DNA from: a virus
IMG/VR virus record: IMGVR_UViG_3300021057_000026
Location: 1-36,562 of that record
DNA length: 36,562 nucleotides
Reading direction: 5' to 3' (one strand)
Position numbers and translations under genes: made by a program. Positions 13,806-20,752 of the stretch are shown one piece after another (position 1 is the first letter of the stretch; each line of letters begins with the position of its first letter). The notes below the pieces were generated by a model. It searched no databases. It worked only from the letters and a program-made list of their open reading frames with translations, and had not been told where the DNA came from.

Positions 13806-14213
13806 CTACCTCATTTTTTTCCAGCGAGAACGATCTCCGTAAAGTTTTTTAATAATTGGTTGATCTTCAAGTGAATTAAGATCGAAAACGCAACGTTCGC
13901 TCATGGTTTCCACCTGAGAAATCCAAGGGTCTACGATATAACGCCCGTCAACTATAGCAAAATCGTGTCCTCCCGCTGCTTGTGCAATTTCTGAAGTGGG
14001 ATTTTCATCTTCGAAGAATCCGAATACTGAACCATTTTCTTTATCAGCTATATAATGGGCGTATGAGGTACATTCAACACCAGAACCGTATCCAGGTATT
14101 GAGGATCCGTTCTCTTCGTCATACTCACAATAATAATCATTGTTATATTTGGTTTCTAACTCTTGGACTCTATTGTAAGTGTGCAAATGTTCAAGTATAA
14201 TCGCTCTGATCAT
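13806..14213 (-). CDS. CTS-tagged protein with papain/transglutaminase-like C-H-D residues
   Basis: 135 aa from ATG 14213 (5 nt from the late motif; a longer in-frame start hides the tag). Tag MIRAIILE|H. Cys48 in GVECTSYAHYI, His83 in GGHDFAIVDG and Asp95 in RYIVDPWI are spaced like the catalytic triad of small papain/transglutaminase-like enzymes (C ... H-x-F ... D-P). Such enzymes cleave, deamidate or cross-link proteins. With the tag, an injected host-modifying enzyme is a reasonable inference. Confidence 0.65.
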   Translation of the reverse strand: MIRAIILEHLHTYNRVQELETKYNNDYYCEYDEENGSSIPGYGSGVECTSYAHYIADKENGSVFGFFEDENPTSEIAQAAGGHDFAIVDGRYIVDPWISQVETMSERCVFDLNSLEDQPIIKKLYGDRSRWKKMR

Positions 14214-14217
14214 ACTA

Positions 14218-14225
14218 ATAAATAT
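14218..14225 (-). promoter_or_regulatory. late motif ATATTTAT
   Basis: Shares its first base with the TGA stop of 14225-14428; ATG 14213 is 5 nt after TATTTA. Confidence 0.65.
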
Positions 14226-14428
14226 CACCAGTGCTCCCATTCGGTAAGGTCTAATTCCTCACCATCATCCCGCTTAACCGTTACTATCTCCCCAAGCCCA
14301 GTCGGGGTAAAAATAAAAGAATAACCACCGCCAGCAGCACCGAAGTATTTGGGATCTCGATTTTCTAATTCATCACGCCACTTAACGTACTTTTCAAACT
14401 GCTGATCAGTCAATGTAAAGTTTTTCAT
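14225..14428 (-). CDS. hypothetical protein, 67 aa
   Basis: MKNFTLTDQQFEKYVKWRDE..., with a Gly-rich middle AAGGGYSFIF. ATGA overlap with 14425-14619. Last gene of the early operon starting at 15738. Confidence 0.65.
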   Translation of the reverse strand: MKNFTLTDQQFEKYVKWRDELENRDPKYFGAAGGGYSFIFTPTGLGEIVTVKRDDGEELDLTEWEHW

Positions 14429-14619
14429 AATGTTTTGAATAAATTGTTTGATAGTTTATGATATCGGAGCATAGGGTTAAATAGTAATTCGGGTTCGTAT
14501 TTGTTGATCATGCAGAACGAAGTATTCTTCATTTCAAAATAAAATGTGTCTATCATCCCACTGCTTGTAAAATCAATCGGTAGGTCTAATTGTTTAATTT
14601 TCCGTAGAAGTGTTTTCAT
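14425..14619 (-). CDS. hypothetical mini-protein, 64 aa
   Basis: MKTLLRKIKQLDLPIDF...; start 14619 lies 26 nt inside the nucleotidyltransferase gene. Longer in-frame starts exist but overlap that gene further. N-terminus resembles the M-K-x-L minis of the 22.6-30.2 kb array. Confidence 0.6.
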   Translation of the reverse strand: MKTLLRKIKQLDLPIDFTSSGMIDTFYFEMKNTSFCMINKYEPELLFNPMLRYHKLSNNLFKTL

Positions 14620-15031
14620 TTGGCGGTAGGTACATTCGCTTACCATAATGTGATAACATGCGAATTGCTGAACTTGAAATGTGTTTGAATTCAGTATCAC
14701 ATGGGATGTAGATTACTTGTAGGTCTGGTTTGAAATCTCTGAGGAAAGCGAGTTGTGTTTCTTCGTACTTTAAATCCGTTGAGTTCCTAAGACCACGCAC
14801 CAATGTTACCTCATACCCATATTCACTTTCAATTCTATTTATGAAATCGGTTAATAATCCGTCATATTGGTGAGTGATTCGTGGATCCCGCTCCCATTGC
14901 TCGTTGTTTTTTTCAGGATTAATTCCCTGGGCAATAATCAGTTTATCAAATAACCGACTCGCCTTTTGGATTATGTTCACATGTCCAATGTGGAGCGGAT
15001 TAAAACTTCCCGCATAAATTCCTATTCTCAT
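14594..15031 (-). CDS. CoaD-like nucleotidyltransferase (pantetheine-phosphate adenylyltransferase-like)
   Basis: 145 aa, slightly shorter than CoaD (about 160). GSFNPLHIGHVN at 8-19 carries the HxGH nucleotide site; RGLRNSTDLKYE at 79-90 and ISSSAIR at 118-124 match the CoaD family RGLR-D-E and ISS-x-x-R motifs. CoaD transfers AMP from ATP to 4'-phosphopantetheine in CoA synthesis; related enzymes make NAD or activated polyols, so the substrate is not certain. Fifth-last gene of an early operon with ATGA overlaps. Confidence 0.8.
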   Translation of the reverse strand: MRIGIYAGSFNPLHIGHVNIIQKASRLFDKLIIAQGINPEKNNEQWERDPRITHQYDGLLTDFINRIESEYGYEVTLVRGLRNSTDLKYEETQLAFLRDFKPDLQVIYIPCDTEFKHISSSAIRMLSHYGKRMYLPPNENTSTEN

Positions 15032-15216
15032 TTTTCTTTTGGATTTAATACTGGTCCATAACCATTAACTGTGTCGGTCATGCACACATCTCGTTCGGGA
15101 TCCATCAGACACTCTGTATGAAAAAAATAAAAACCAAATATCTCATTGAGATAATCATCCGTTATTATCTCCTGATCAAAAATTAGATCTCTCCATCTAT
15201 TTAAAACGTCCTTCAT
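15028..15216 (-). CDS. hypothetical mini-protein, 62 aa
   Basis: MKDVLNRWRDLIFDQEIITD..., ATGA overlap with the nucleotidyltransferase gene. Acidic. Function unknown. Confidence 0.65.
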   Translation of the reverse strand: MKDVLNRWRDLIFDQEIITDDYLNEIFGFYFFHTECLMDPERDVCMTDTVNGYGPVLNPKEK

Positions 15217-15394
15217 ATCCGAGTCTTTCTACTTCTTGTTTAATGGTTTGATAAAGCGGATCTGGTACAATTAATTTTCGATGGTAGATATCAAAAATAA
15301 ATGGCATCAGAAAATCCCATAATATTTCATGCATATGTGCGATATGATGGACTGGACTTCCGCTTAAATCAATATCGACAAGTAAACGTTTCAA
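15197..15394 (-). CDS. hypothetical mini-protein, 65 aa
   Basis: MKRLLVDIDLSGSPVHHIAH..., overlaps both neighbours (20 nt and ATGA). Two His pairs; no family recognised. Confidence 0.65.
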   Translation of the reverse strand: MKRLLVDIDLSGSPVHHIAHMHEILWDFLMPFIFDIYHRKLIVPDPLYQTIKQEVERLGYEGRFK

Positions 15395-15738
15395 ACCTCT
15401 ACTTTAGATATGAAAATGCTTTTCGGAAAATCACCAAACACCCATTTGGTTACATCACATAACCACATATCTAAATTGATTTCAATACCTTTATACGATT
15501 TCAAAAGGTAGAACGCTCCATTACCGAGTTCAAAAGCTAATTCACGTAATTTTAATTCATCCGCACCCTCAAAAGGATCTGTAGATAAATACAAATGTAC
15601 TTCACCAGTGCCTTCTGACATATATTCGAGCATTGTATCTGCGCCAGCAACCATTTCAAGATCGGCCTTCGCTCCAGGCCACGCTGGTAAGTCCACATAC
15701 CACCTGGTATCTGGATCCTGATAAAATCGTAATTTCAT
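15391..15738 (-). CDS. conserved WY-x-DLP protein, 115 aa
   Basis: First gene of the operon; ATG 15738 is 7 nt after the -10. Conserved-looking blocks WYVDLPAWPGAKADLEMV, AGADTMLEYMSEG, WLCDVTKWVFGDFP. I have seen this pattern in uncharacterised Bacteroidota/phage proteins (possibly DUF6717, from memory). Function unknown. Confidence 0.7.
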   Translation of the reverse strand: MKLRFYQDPDTRWYVDLPAWPGAKADLEMVAGADTMLEYMSEGTGEVHLYLSTDPFEGADELKLRELAFELGNGAFYLLKSYKGIEINLDMWLCDVTKWVFGDFPKSIFISKVEV

Positions 15739-15745
15739 AATTCTA

Positions 15746-15774
15746 ATCCTACTAAAAAGGAATTAGAAAGTCAA
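15746..15774 (-). promoter_or_regulatory. early promoter of the 15738-14225 operon
   Basis: TTGACT (15769-15774), 17 nt, TAGGAT (15746-15751), ATG 7 nt later. Confidence 0.7.
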
Positions 15775-16009
15775 CCTTGGAAATGGGAATATTTGCGTGT
15801 AGCGATTTGTATTTACTAACGGATAGATTAAATGTCAATACGTAATCCATTAATAAAAAAAGATCTACCTCTACGTCTTGGAAGTGTACGATTACATTGG
15901 TAGGGGCGATCCAGTAAAGAATTCCTGGTGGTGGTCCCCATTTAGGGTCTAATTTGTAATTGGGTAGGCGAGGCTCAAGGTTATTTATAGCGAAGATGAG
16001 TTCTTTCAT
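15752..16009 (-). CDS. hypothetical protein, 85 aa
   Basis: MKELIFAINNLEPRLPNYKL..., the M-K-E-L start of the mini family. Contains WGPPPGILYWIAPTN. Own early promoter with ATG 5 nt after TATAGT. Its 3' end carries the next operon's promoter. Confidence 0.65.
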   Translation of the reverse strand: MKELIFAINNLEPRLPNYKLDPKWGPPPGILYWIAPTNVIVHFQDVEVDLFLLMDYVLTFNLSVSKYKSLHANIPISKVDFLIPF

Positions 16010-16014
16010 TCTTA

Positions 16015-16043
16015 ACTATAAAGAGAAACTTTCGTAAAGTCAA
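16015..16043 (-). promoter_or_regulatory. early promoter
   Basis: TTGACT (16038-16043), 17 nt, TATAGT (16015-16020), ATG 5 nt later. The TGA of the response regulator gene is part of the -35. Confidence 0.65.
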
Positions 16044-16507
16044 TCAAACGGTTTTGTTTCAACCAACATTTTAAAAATATTGTGTGGAAATTTGCACGTC
16101 CTCCAATAAGTGATGATAATTTCTAATAATCTTACGCACTCATCAAAATTAGTTGTCTTTTGGAAGAATCCCTGAACTGAGAATTCAAAAGCAAGTTCAA
16201 TATCTACTTCGGAATCACCTCCAGTTAAAAAGATGAATGGAATACATTTTCTTCTTAATGTAGAATTTTCATATAATTTTTGTCGCAATTCTAATCCGCC
16301 CATTGTTGGCATATCTACATCACAGATAATCAACATCGGTTGTACATTAGATTTTAAATAGTTAAGGGCATCTACTGCGTTATCAAACGTCAATAACTTA
16401 TTGGTAATTCCGAGTGCGTGGAAAGCATGTTCCATGAGGAATAAATCATCTTTGTTATCATCGATTAAGACGATATCACCCTCTTTTAATGGCGAAACAT
16501 TTTCCAT
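16040..16507 (-). CDS. orphan response regulator (CheY-like receiver)
   Basis: 155 aa, single receiver domain: acidic pair Asp16-Asp17 (LIDDNKDD), phospho-acceptor Asp63 (ICDVDMP), Thr95 (FLTGGD) and Lys117 (FFQKTT), all canonical. The style (LIDDNKDDLFLMEHAF) is that of Bacteroidota stand-alone receivers. No histidine kinase or output domain is nearby, so it may tap into a host phosphorelay. The stop is embedded in the next promoter. A TATAAT (16537-16542 region) lies upstream without a good -35. Confidence 0.85.
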   Translation of the reverse strand: MENVSPLKEGDIVLIDDNKDDLFLMEHAFHALGITNKLLTFDNAVDALNYLKSNVQPMLIICDVDMPTMGGLELRQKLYENSTLRRKCIPFIFLTGGDSEVDIELAFEFSVQGFFQKTTNFDECVRLLEIIITYWRTCKFPHNIFKMLVETKPFD

Positions 16508-16574
16508 CTTTATTTTTATTAAAAAAGATGCAAAAATTATACCAGCGTAGGTGGAAATAAGTACCCCTACTTAA

Positions 16575-16838
16575 TTAGTTGGCTGTAAGGGTGTTTTGAG
16601 ATGCTTTGCGATTATTAAACCATTTGCTGATGTAACGGATTGCATCGGTAGTGGAAATATTAAAAGAGGCTGCTATATCATGATATAACTTACTCAATGC
16701 ACCCTGCGGATCCGCTGGCTCATCAATGAAACACATAGATTTTCCCTGTTTCTCAACAGAAAGAAAATTGTCAATGTATTTGAAAATTAATTCATCTAAT
16801 TTAGACTCTAAGTTCTCGGTGATAAGTTTCCTAATCAT
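16575..16838 (-). CDS. CTS-tagged late protein, minimal family member
   Basis: 87 aa. Tag MIRKLITE|N, then LESKLDELIFKYIDNFLSVEKQ and FNISTTDAIRYISKWFNNR. It is almost the N-terminal third of the protein at 10890-11678 (shared SVEK after the first helix) and represents the shared domain alone. Late motif 16844-16851, 6 nt spacing. Confidence 0.75.
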   Translation of the reverse strand: MIRKLITENLESKLDELIFKYIDNFLSVEKQGKSMCFIDEPADPQGALSKLYHDIAASFNISTTDAIRYISKWFNNRKASQNTLTAN

Positions 16839-16843
16839 ATCCT

Positions 16844-16851
16844 ATAAATAT
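16844..16851 (-). promoter_or_regulatory. late motif ATATTTAT
   Basis: 6 nt between TATTTA and ATG 16838. Confidence 0.65.
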
Positions 16852-16873
16852 GTGGGGAAACAGTAAATGGAGG

Positions 16874-17095
16874 TTATTTGAGTCTGTAATATCCCTGGCT
16901 CCAGAAAGAATCGGAGTTAGCAACTTTGTGGATTTTTTCCTTATTGAGTAGATTATTGAATACTCGCCAGGAAATTGTTCCGATATCATCTCCTTCTAAA
17001 TTATGAATAGTAGAATCACCCATGTAATGGTGGATGTAATTATCCGAACTTTCGGACAATAACTGTATTGCCTTTCTACTGGATAGTCCCATCAT
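16874..17095 (-). CDS. hypothetical protein, 73 aa
   Basis: MMGLSSRKAIQLLSESSDNY...; overlaps the upstream gene by 20 nt, so it is the second gene of a two-gene early operon. No family recognised. Confidence 0.65.
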   Translation of the reverse strand: MMGLSSRKAIQLLSESSDNYIHHYMGDSTIHNLEGDDIGTISWRVFNNLLNKEKIHKVANSDSFWSQGYYRLK

Positions 17096-17387
17096 TCAGC
17101 CAATATACTTTAGGCGCATTTTCCAGTTCATTCTTATAGTACTGTTCTCTATATTCTGTCAGAGTCTGATCCCAAGGACACTCATCATCTTCTAAAGCAT
17201 ACCACCACCCTTCGTTTTTCCAAATACTATCGGGTCGATTTACCCATTCAACTGCCGCATCCACTTCTTCTTTGGTTTGGAATACGAATGTTTCTTCGCA
17301 TACCATGATTGTAATGGCTAAGACCTTAAATCCTGCGGCTTGTAGATCCTTCAATAAAGGACTGTTCGGTGTACCGTAATTTGACAT
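17076..17387 (-). CDS. hypothetical protein, 103 aa
   Basis: MSNYGTPNSPLLKDLQAAGF...; Trp-rich acidic second half (WWYALEDDECPWDQ). ATG 6 nt after the -10 (TATGAT): leaderless. No family recognised. Confidence 0.65.
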   Translation of the reverse strand: MSNYGTPNSPLLKDLQAAGFKVLAITIMVCEETFVFQTKEEVDAAVEWVNRPDSIWKNEGWWYALEDDECPWDQTLTEYREQYYKNELENAPKVYWLNDGTIQ

Positions 17388-17393
17388 GATTCA

Positions 17394-17422
17394 ATCATAC
17401 ACAAGAAATATTATAAAATCAA
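17394..17422 (-). promoter_or_regulatory. early promoter
   Basis: TTGATT (17417-17422), 17 nt, TATGAT (17394-17399), ATG 6 nt later. Only 3 bp from the divergent late motif at 17426. Confidence 0.7.
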
Positions 17423-17425
17423 GGG

Positions 17426-17433
17426 ATATTTAT
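17426..17433 (+). promoter_or_regulatory. late motif ATATTTAT
   Basis: 5 nt from TATTTA to ATG 17438; an ATG inside the motif (17432) is in frame but not preferred. Confidence 0.65.
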
Positions 17434-17437
17434 GGGT

Positions 17438-17815
17438 ATGAGAATTACAATCAGGGAACACCTGGATAACAAATATGCTAACATTCTGGAGCAAATCATC
17501 AGATCAATGTTGAACTATAAAGTACGGCGTGATGTGAGTACGGGAAAGGTTGTATTAATGTTTTTAGGGGACGAGGAACGCTTTTCTACCTCTGTGGCGG
17601 ATAAGATGTATGTTGCCTGGGAATATGCTCGTAAATTGAAGAAATACGAGTCTGTGGGGTTGATAGAGGCGTTTTACTTGGTTCTAAAGGTGATCAATGA
17701 ACTCATGGTTGAATTAGATGCTAAACCTACCTGGGTGCCGAGTGCTTACGGTACAGAAGAGAAATATGCCGAAACATTTATCGGTAACAGAAAAGAAAAC
17801 GGGATGTTAGATTAA
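17438..17815 (+). CDS. CTS-tagged late protein, 125 aa
   Basis: Shortest tag, MRITIRE|H, followed by LDNKYANILEQIIRSML as in the sister proteins. Helical C-terminal half. It ends 4 nt inside the convergent gene 17812-18213. Function unknown. Confidence 0.7.
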   Translation: MRITIREHLDNKYANILEQIIRSMLNYKVRRDVSTGKVVLMFLGDEERFSTSVADKMYVAWEYARKLKKYESVGLIEAFYLVLKVINELMVELDAKPTWVPSAYGTEEKYAETFIGNRKENGMLD

Positions 17816-18213
17816 TCTCCTTTTGGTACGGAGTTGCTTTTAATAACTTCGTGATAAATAAAAGATGGTAATAGTCCCTTCGCCAACTCTATCTGTTTTT
17901 CATACTTGCTTATTAGATCCACGACCTTTTGACTCATCACTACGCACTTAGCTAATTCTTCATCGGTTAGAAAAACAAATACCTGGTCGGGTTTTACATT
18001 ATGACCTATGCTCGATGCTGTTGTATTTTTTAATCCGTGAAATTCGTAAGGAATAATTTGCCCGTCCTTTATTTCATATGGTTTATAACCTTTGCGTGTT
18101 AAGCGCAGAATGGTACCCTTCCCAATATAACCTGTGTTGGTTATCAAACGCTGTGTTTCTAACACATGATCAGGATCTGATTCCTGTATTACTTTTTTAA
18201 TGATATCCTTCAT
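17812..18213 (-). CDS. CTS-tagged late protein, 133 aa
   Basis: Tag MKDIIKKVIQE|S. The middle (GYIGKGTILRLTRKGYKPYE, KPDQVFVFLTDEELAKCV) looks beta-rich and SH3-like, but no family is recognised. Two control elements lie upstream: late-motif variant ATATTTAC (18218-18225) and a host-like TATATTTG box (18237-18244). Confidence 0.7.
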   Translation of the reverse strand: MKDIIKKVIQESDPDHVLETQRLITNTGYIGKGTILRLTRKGYKPYEIKDGQIIPYEFHGLKNTTASSIGHNVKPDQVFVFLTDEELAKCVVMSQKVVDLISKYEKQIELAKGLLPSFIYHEVIKSNSVPKGD

Positions 18214-18217
18214 AATA

Positions 18218-18225
18218 GTAAATAT
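18218..18225 (-). promoter_or_regulatory. late motif variant ATATTTAC
   Basis: TATTTA to ATG 18213 is 5 nt. Confidence 0.6.
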
Positions 18226-18230
18226 CGGTT

Positions 18231-18246
18231 AACGTACAAATATACG
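18231..18246 (-). repeat. 16-bp element shared with the recombinase promoter
   Basis: CGTATATTTGTACGTT on the minus strand, identical to plus 33087-33102. It contains TATATTTG (TAnnTTTG) inside CGTA/TACG inverted arms: promoter plus possible operator. Confidence 0.55.
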
Positions 18247-18268
18247 TAATTCAGGAGTAAACAAAGGG

Positions 18269-18427
18269 TCAACAATTTGGGTTCAAAAATCTATTGCTCC
18301 CGCTATAAAATTTCATATCCCTCGGAAGTACATTAAACGCAAAAGGATCTGCTAAATACAATGCTAATAACATCCTACTGTGAAATTCAGTAAGAGTGTT
18401 TTGAGAGAAGGAAACGATGTGTAACAT
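18269..18427 (-). CDS. mini-protein, 52 aa
   Basis: MLHIVSFSQNTLTEFHSRML...; start overlaps the previous stop (TAATG). Final gene of the operon starting with the lipoprotein at 19811. Function unknown. Confidence 0.6.
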   Translation of the reverse strand: MLHIVSFSQNTLTEFHSRMLLALYLADPFAFNVLPRDMKFYSGSNRFLNPNC

Positions 18428-18741
18428 TAGGTGTTGGTTAATTGATCGACAAAAATAACCATATTTTCGTTGGTTGAACTGACTTCTAACGCCATTAACG
18501 TTTTAAACGATTCGGTGGACGTAGGCTCAAACTTGTATGCGGTTTTTTTCCAAGCCTCGAATATTTCTTCGGCCTCAGCTAAATCAATACCATAAACCTC
18601 GCAGATCATATCTCTAAGTTCGGATAAATTTTTATACCTCTCTTCGTTCTTGACTTTCACCAATAGAGTATTACCGATAAGGATCGGTTTGAATAAACTA
18701 TTCAGATAATGAAAAATTAGGATATGAAATTTGTCTTTCAT
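18427..18741 (-). CDS. CTS-family domain without tag, 104 aa
   Basis: MKDKFHILIFHYLNSLFKPI ... YGIDLAEAEEIFEAWKKTA: both signature helices of the CTS family but no I/L-x-E tag and no late motif; it lies in an early operon (TAATG coupling on both sides). Perhaps an intracellular partner or ancestor of the packaged versions (inference). Confidence 0.65.
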   Translation of the reverse strand: MKDKFHILIFHYLNSLFKPILIGNTLLVKVKNEERYKNLSELRDMICEVYGIDLAEAEEIFEAWKKTAYKFEPTSTESFKTLMALEVSSTNENMVIFVDQLTNT

Positions 18742-18914
18742 TACAAGGGAAACTGATATACATTCCTACTCTGATTTGGTTTGGGTTCAAATAACTGCCA
18801 CAATCCACATAGTAAATCAAGATCTAAATTTACCAGCATGTAATCATGCATCGTATAATCGTCCCAGATTTTACATATTCTGGTTTTATGAAAGGCAATC
18901 CAGAGTGCATCCAT
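18741..18914 (-). CDS. mini-protein, 57 aa
   Basis: MDALWIAFHKTRICKIWDDY...; TAATG junction with 18427-18741 and 2-nt gap to 18917-19111. Function unknown. Confidence 0.65.
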   Translation of the reverse strand: MDALWIAFHKTRICKIWDDYTMHDYMLVNLDLDLLCGLWQLFEPKPNQSRNVYQFPL

Positions 18915-18916
18915 AA

Positions 18917-19111
18917 TTATGAGTTGATACTCTCTAAATTTTTTCGGGCATTCGTCCAGGCTTTACTTTTGGTATCGCCCTCACCTAAGCGGGTAGTTTG
19001 TTTAAAATCTGACCAGATTAGATAATAAGATTTGCCAAATGGTCCATTGGTTTTATATCTTTCGGCTCTGGCTCTGGGATATTTAATTTTTACAAATTCT
19101 TCTGCTCTCAT
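18917..19111 (-). CDS. small basic protein, 64 aa
   Basis: MRAEEFVKIKYPRARAERYK ... RLGEGDTKSKAWTNARKNL. Basic with conserved-looking Gly-Asp-Thr-x-Ala-Trp-x-Ala block, reminiscent of small phage proteins that bind nucleic acid; not identified. ATGA junction upstream. Confidence 0.65.
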   Translation of the reverse strand: MRAEEFVKIKYPRARAERYKTNGPFGKSYYLIWSDFKQTTRLGEGDTKSKAWTNARKNLESINS

Positions 19112-19242
19112 AATATTGCTTTTGTGTCTATATTGTCATTAATTCCCTGATGTATTACAAGTGAGGTAGTATCGAACTTCACATGAGTCCAAAAAAGTTT
19201 GCCGAACACTGCGCCCTTCATATCCGCTTGAAGTTCTTTCAT
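19108..19242 (-). CDS. mini-protein, 44 aa
   Basis: MKELQADMKGAVFGKLFWTH...; M-K-E-L start, ATGA junction with the next gene. Function unknown. Confidence 0.55.
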   Translation of the reverse strand: MKELQADMKGAVFGKLFWTHVKFDTTSLVIHQGINDNIDTKAIL

Positions 19243-19270
19243 CTCGCCTCATAGTATATTTTACCACCCA

Positions 19271-19393
19271 CTAATAATGCGATCCGTACAACATTTTCCT
19301 GGAAAATATTTTATTCTGGGTATTCTCTAAACCAAAACCTAATCTCCGTATGGGAAAGGGTAGACGAGAAGTATCTATTAATAATGACTGCAT
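19271..19393 (-). CDS. mini-protein, 40 aa
   Basis: MQSLLIDTSRLPFPIRRLGF...; supported mainly by the TAATG junction with 19393-19545. It contains FPIRRLGFG, like the PIR-x-x-x-GF block of several array minis. Confidence 0.5.
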   Translation of the reverse strand: MQSLLIDTSRLPFPIRRLGFGLENTQNKIFSRKMLYGSHY

Positions 19394-19545
19394 TAAAAAA
19401 GGTGCGGATCAAATTTATCCATCGGTTCGTTAGATCTTAACGACAATTGTATACATTGAAGAGCCGTGAACGCAGTTGCTTTAAAATCTGTGCAGTCAAG
19501 ACGTTTTGCTATGAACCCACGAAAATCATTGACCCATGTTATCAT
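19393..19545 (-). CDS. mini-protein, 50 aa
   Basis: MITWVNDFRGFIAKRLDCTD...; ATGA junction with the lipoprotein gene and TAATG with the next. Function unknown. Confidence 0.6.
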   Translation of the reverse strand: MITWVNDFRGFIAKRLDCTDFKATAFTALQCIQLSLRSNEPMDKFDPHLF

Positions 19546-19811
19546 CTTTGAGCCATCACTCTGTTTACTCCACAGGTATAGAAGGGAACTTCACACACTT
19601 TTGAGGTGGTACGAATTCTATCGCCTACCTTGTATTTTTTGAATGCTCGTTTGTTACACACAGTAACGGTATCATGCTCGTTAGCAACTACCAGGATCTG
19701 CTTTTCAACATCGTTTTTGTACAGAGTACCTTTATTGATTACAGTGTACGTTTCAGTGGTTTTGCAAGATGCTAAAAGTACCACAGCGCAAAGAACTACA
19801 ATTTTTTTCAT
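19542..19811 (-). CDS. small lipoprotein, 89 aa
   Basis: Signal peptide MKKIVVLCAVVLLASC with a lipobox LLASC (Cys16), then a short beta-rich domain (TVTVCNKRAF..., KVGDRIRTTSKVCEVPFY). An envelope-anchored early phage lipoprotein could act in superinfection exclusion (inference). First gene of an operon of about eight overlapping minis. Confidence 0.75.
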   Translation of the reverse strand: MKKIVVLCAVVLLASCKTTETYTVINKGTLYKNDVEKQILVVANEHDTVTVCNKRAFKKYKVGDRIRTTSKVCEVPFYTCGVNRVMAQR

Positions 19812-19836
19812 ACAGTTTTATTATTAGGTGTAATCA

Positions 19837-19865
19837 ACTGTACTGAAGATTGATTGATTAGTCAA
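19837..19865 (-). promoter_or_regulatory. early promoter of the 19811-18269 operon
   Basis: TTGACT (19860-19865), 17 nt, TACAGT (19837-19842), with a 25-nt leader to the lipoprotein ATG. Confidence 0.65.
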
Positions 19866-19951
19866 GGTGTTTTGTAAATCCGAAGGCTAAAAAGGCCACA
19901 ACTACTTAGTAATTAACCAATTAAAAAATAAAAAATATTATTTTCCGATGA

Positions 19952-20287
19952 TTATTCCGATAATTCCACCTTTTGGTTACGGACATCATCCTTTGGCATT
20001 GTATTAATGTAAACTTCTTCAATCTTAAAGATACCAACACCGAGATATTTTTTGGTTTTAGGATCTGGGTGTTCAACCATAGCCATGAAATTTTTTATCT
20101 CTTCAATCGCCTGTTCTTTGGTATCATACAAAACCGCATCTTTAACATCAGTGTTTAGATAGCGATCATCATATTTGTTAATGACGTATGTGTTTTTGTA
20201 CGGTTCCCTATATGTTTTAGGTCCCCCATAATAAGACCAGCGGCCATTGCATTCATTAGATCTTAAAATTACGTATTTAATTTCCAT
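19952..20287 (-). CDS. hypothetical protein, 111 aa
   Basis: MEIKYVILRSNECNGRWSYY...; ATG 5 nt after TATGAT (leaderless). The charged second half KEQAIEEIKNFMAMV suggests a small alpha/beta fold. No family recognised. Confidence 0.7.
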   Translation of the reverse strand: MEIKYVILRSNECNGRWSYYGGPKTYREPYKNTYVINKYDDRYLNTDVKDAVLYDTKEQAIEEIKNFMAMVEHPDPKTKKYLGVGIFKIEEVYINTMPKDDVRNQKVELSE

Positions 20288-20292
20288 AAATA

Positions 20293-20321
20293 ATCATAAT
20301 AAATTTTATGGTGAAAATCAA
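20293..20321 (-). promoter_or_regulatory. early promoter
   Basis: TTGATT (20316-20321), 17 nt, TATGAT (20293-20298), ATG 5 nt later; contains the TGA of 20318-20587. Confidence 0.7.
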
Positions 20322-20587
20322 GGCAAATCTTTGTAATACTTGGACTGAAAAAAGGCTTTAACTATATCCTTAGATTCCTCTGGAGATAATGCCCACTGTT
20401 CTACCAGGAACTCCTGCATTCGCTTTTTGATTTTTTGTTTTTGACTGTAGTTTCTCAGATATAATTTCTGAACGGGTCCAGTACCTTCAACCGTAAAAGC
20501 AATGTTCACATAATAACTATGATTATCACGCAATATTGGAAAATGCTGCTTTAAGCATTTGATAAAGGATTCATTAATCGATGGCAT
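20318..20587 (-). CDS. late protein without CTS tag, 89 aa
   Basis: MPSINESFIKCLKQHFPILR...; WALSPEESKDIVKAFFQSK matches the recurring helix (S-x3-S-x2-I-x2-F). Late-motif variant ATATTTAC at 20596-20603, 9 nt from ATG. Member of the CTS-domain family lacking the tag. Confidence 0.65.
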   Translation of the reverse strand: MPSINESFIKCLKQHFPILRDNHSYYVNIAFTVEGTGPVQKLYLRNYSQKQKIKKRMQEFLVEQWALSPEESKDIVKAFFQSKYYKDLP

Positions 20588-20595
20588 TTACCTAA

Positions 20596-20603
20596 GTAAA
20601 TAT
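20596..20603 (-). promoter_or_regulatory. late motif variant ATATTTAC
   Basis: Its first base is in the TGA stop of 20603-20752. Confidence 0.5.
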
Positions 20604-20752
20604 CATGAAAACTGACTTTTGAATGGCTTTAAAATCTGCCCCTCAATATGCCCTCTAATGAATGCGAGAGAAGGGTGGGGTTTGAAACCATATAAAAATA
20701 TGCGATACAGATCGGTACCAATGATGATGCTATCATTGAATAATGTTTTCAT
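20603..20752 (-). CDS. mini-protein, 49 aa
   Basis: MKTLFNDSIIIGTDLYRIFL...; the L-x-D-x2-I-x4-LYRI part resembles array minis such as 28431-28670. ATGA junction with 20749-20901. Ends in the TGA that begins a late motif. Confidence 0.6.
   Translation of the reverse strand: MKTLFNDSIIIGTDLYRIFLYGFKPHPSLAFIRGHIEGQILKPFKSQFS

Noticed and set aside
13806-14240. Longer start (MGALVIFIS...) for the thiol-enzyme-like gene
   Set aside because: It begins upstream of the late motif and hides the conserved tag; ATG 14213 fits both.
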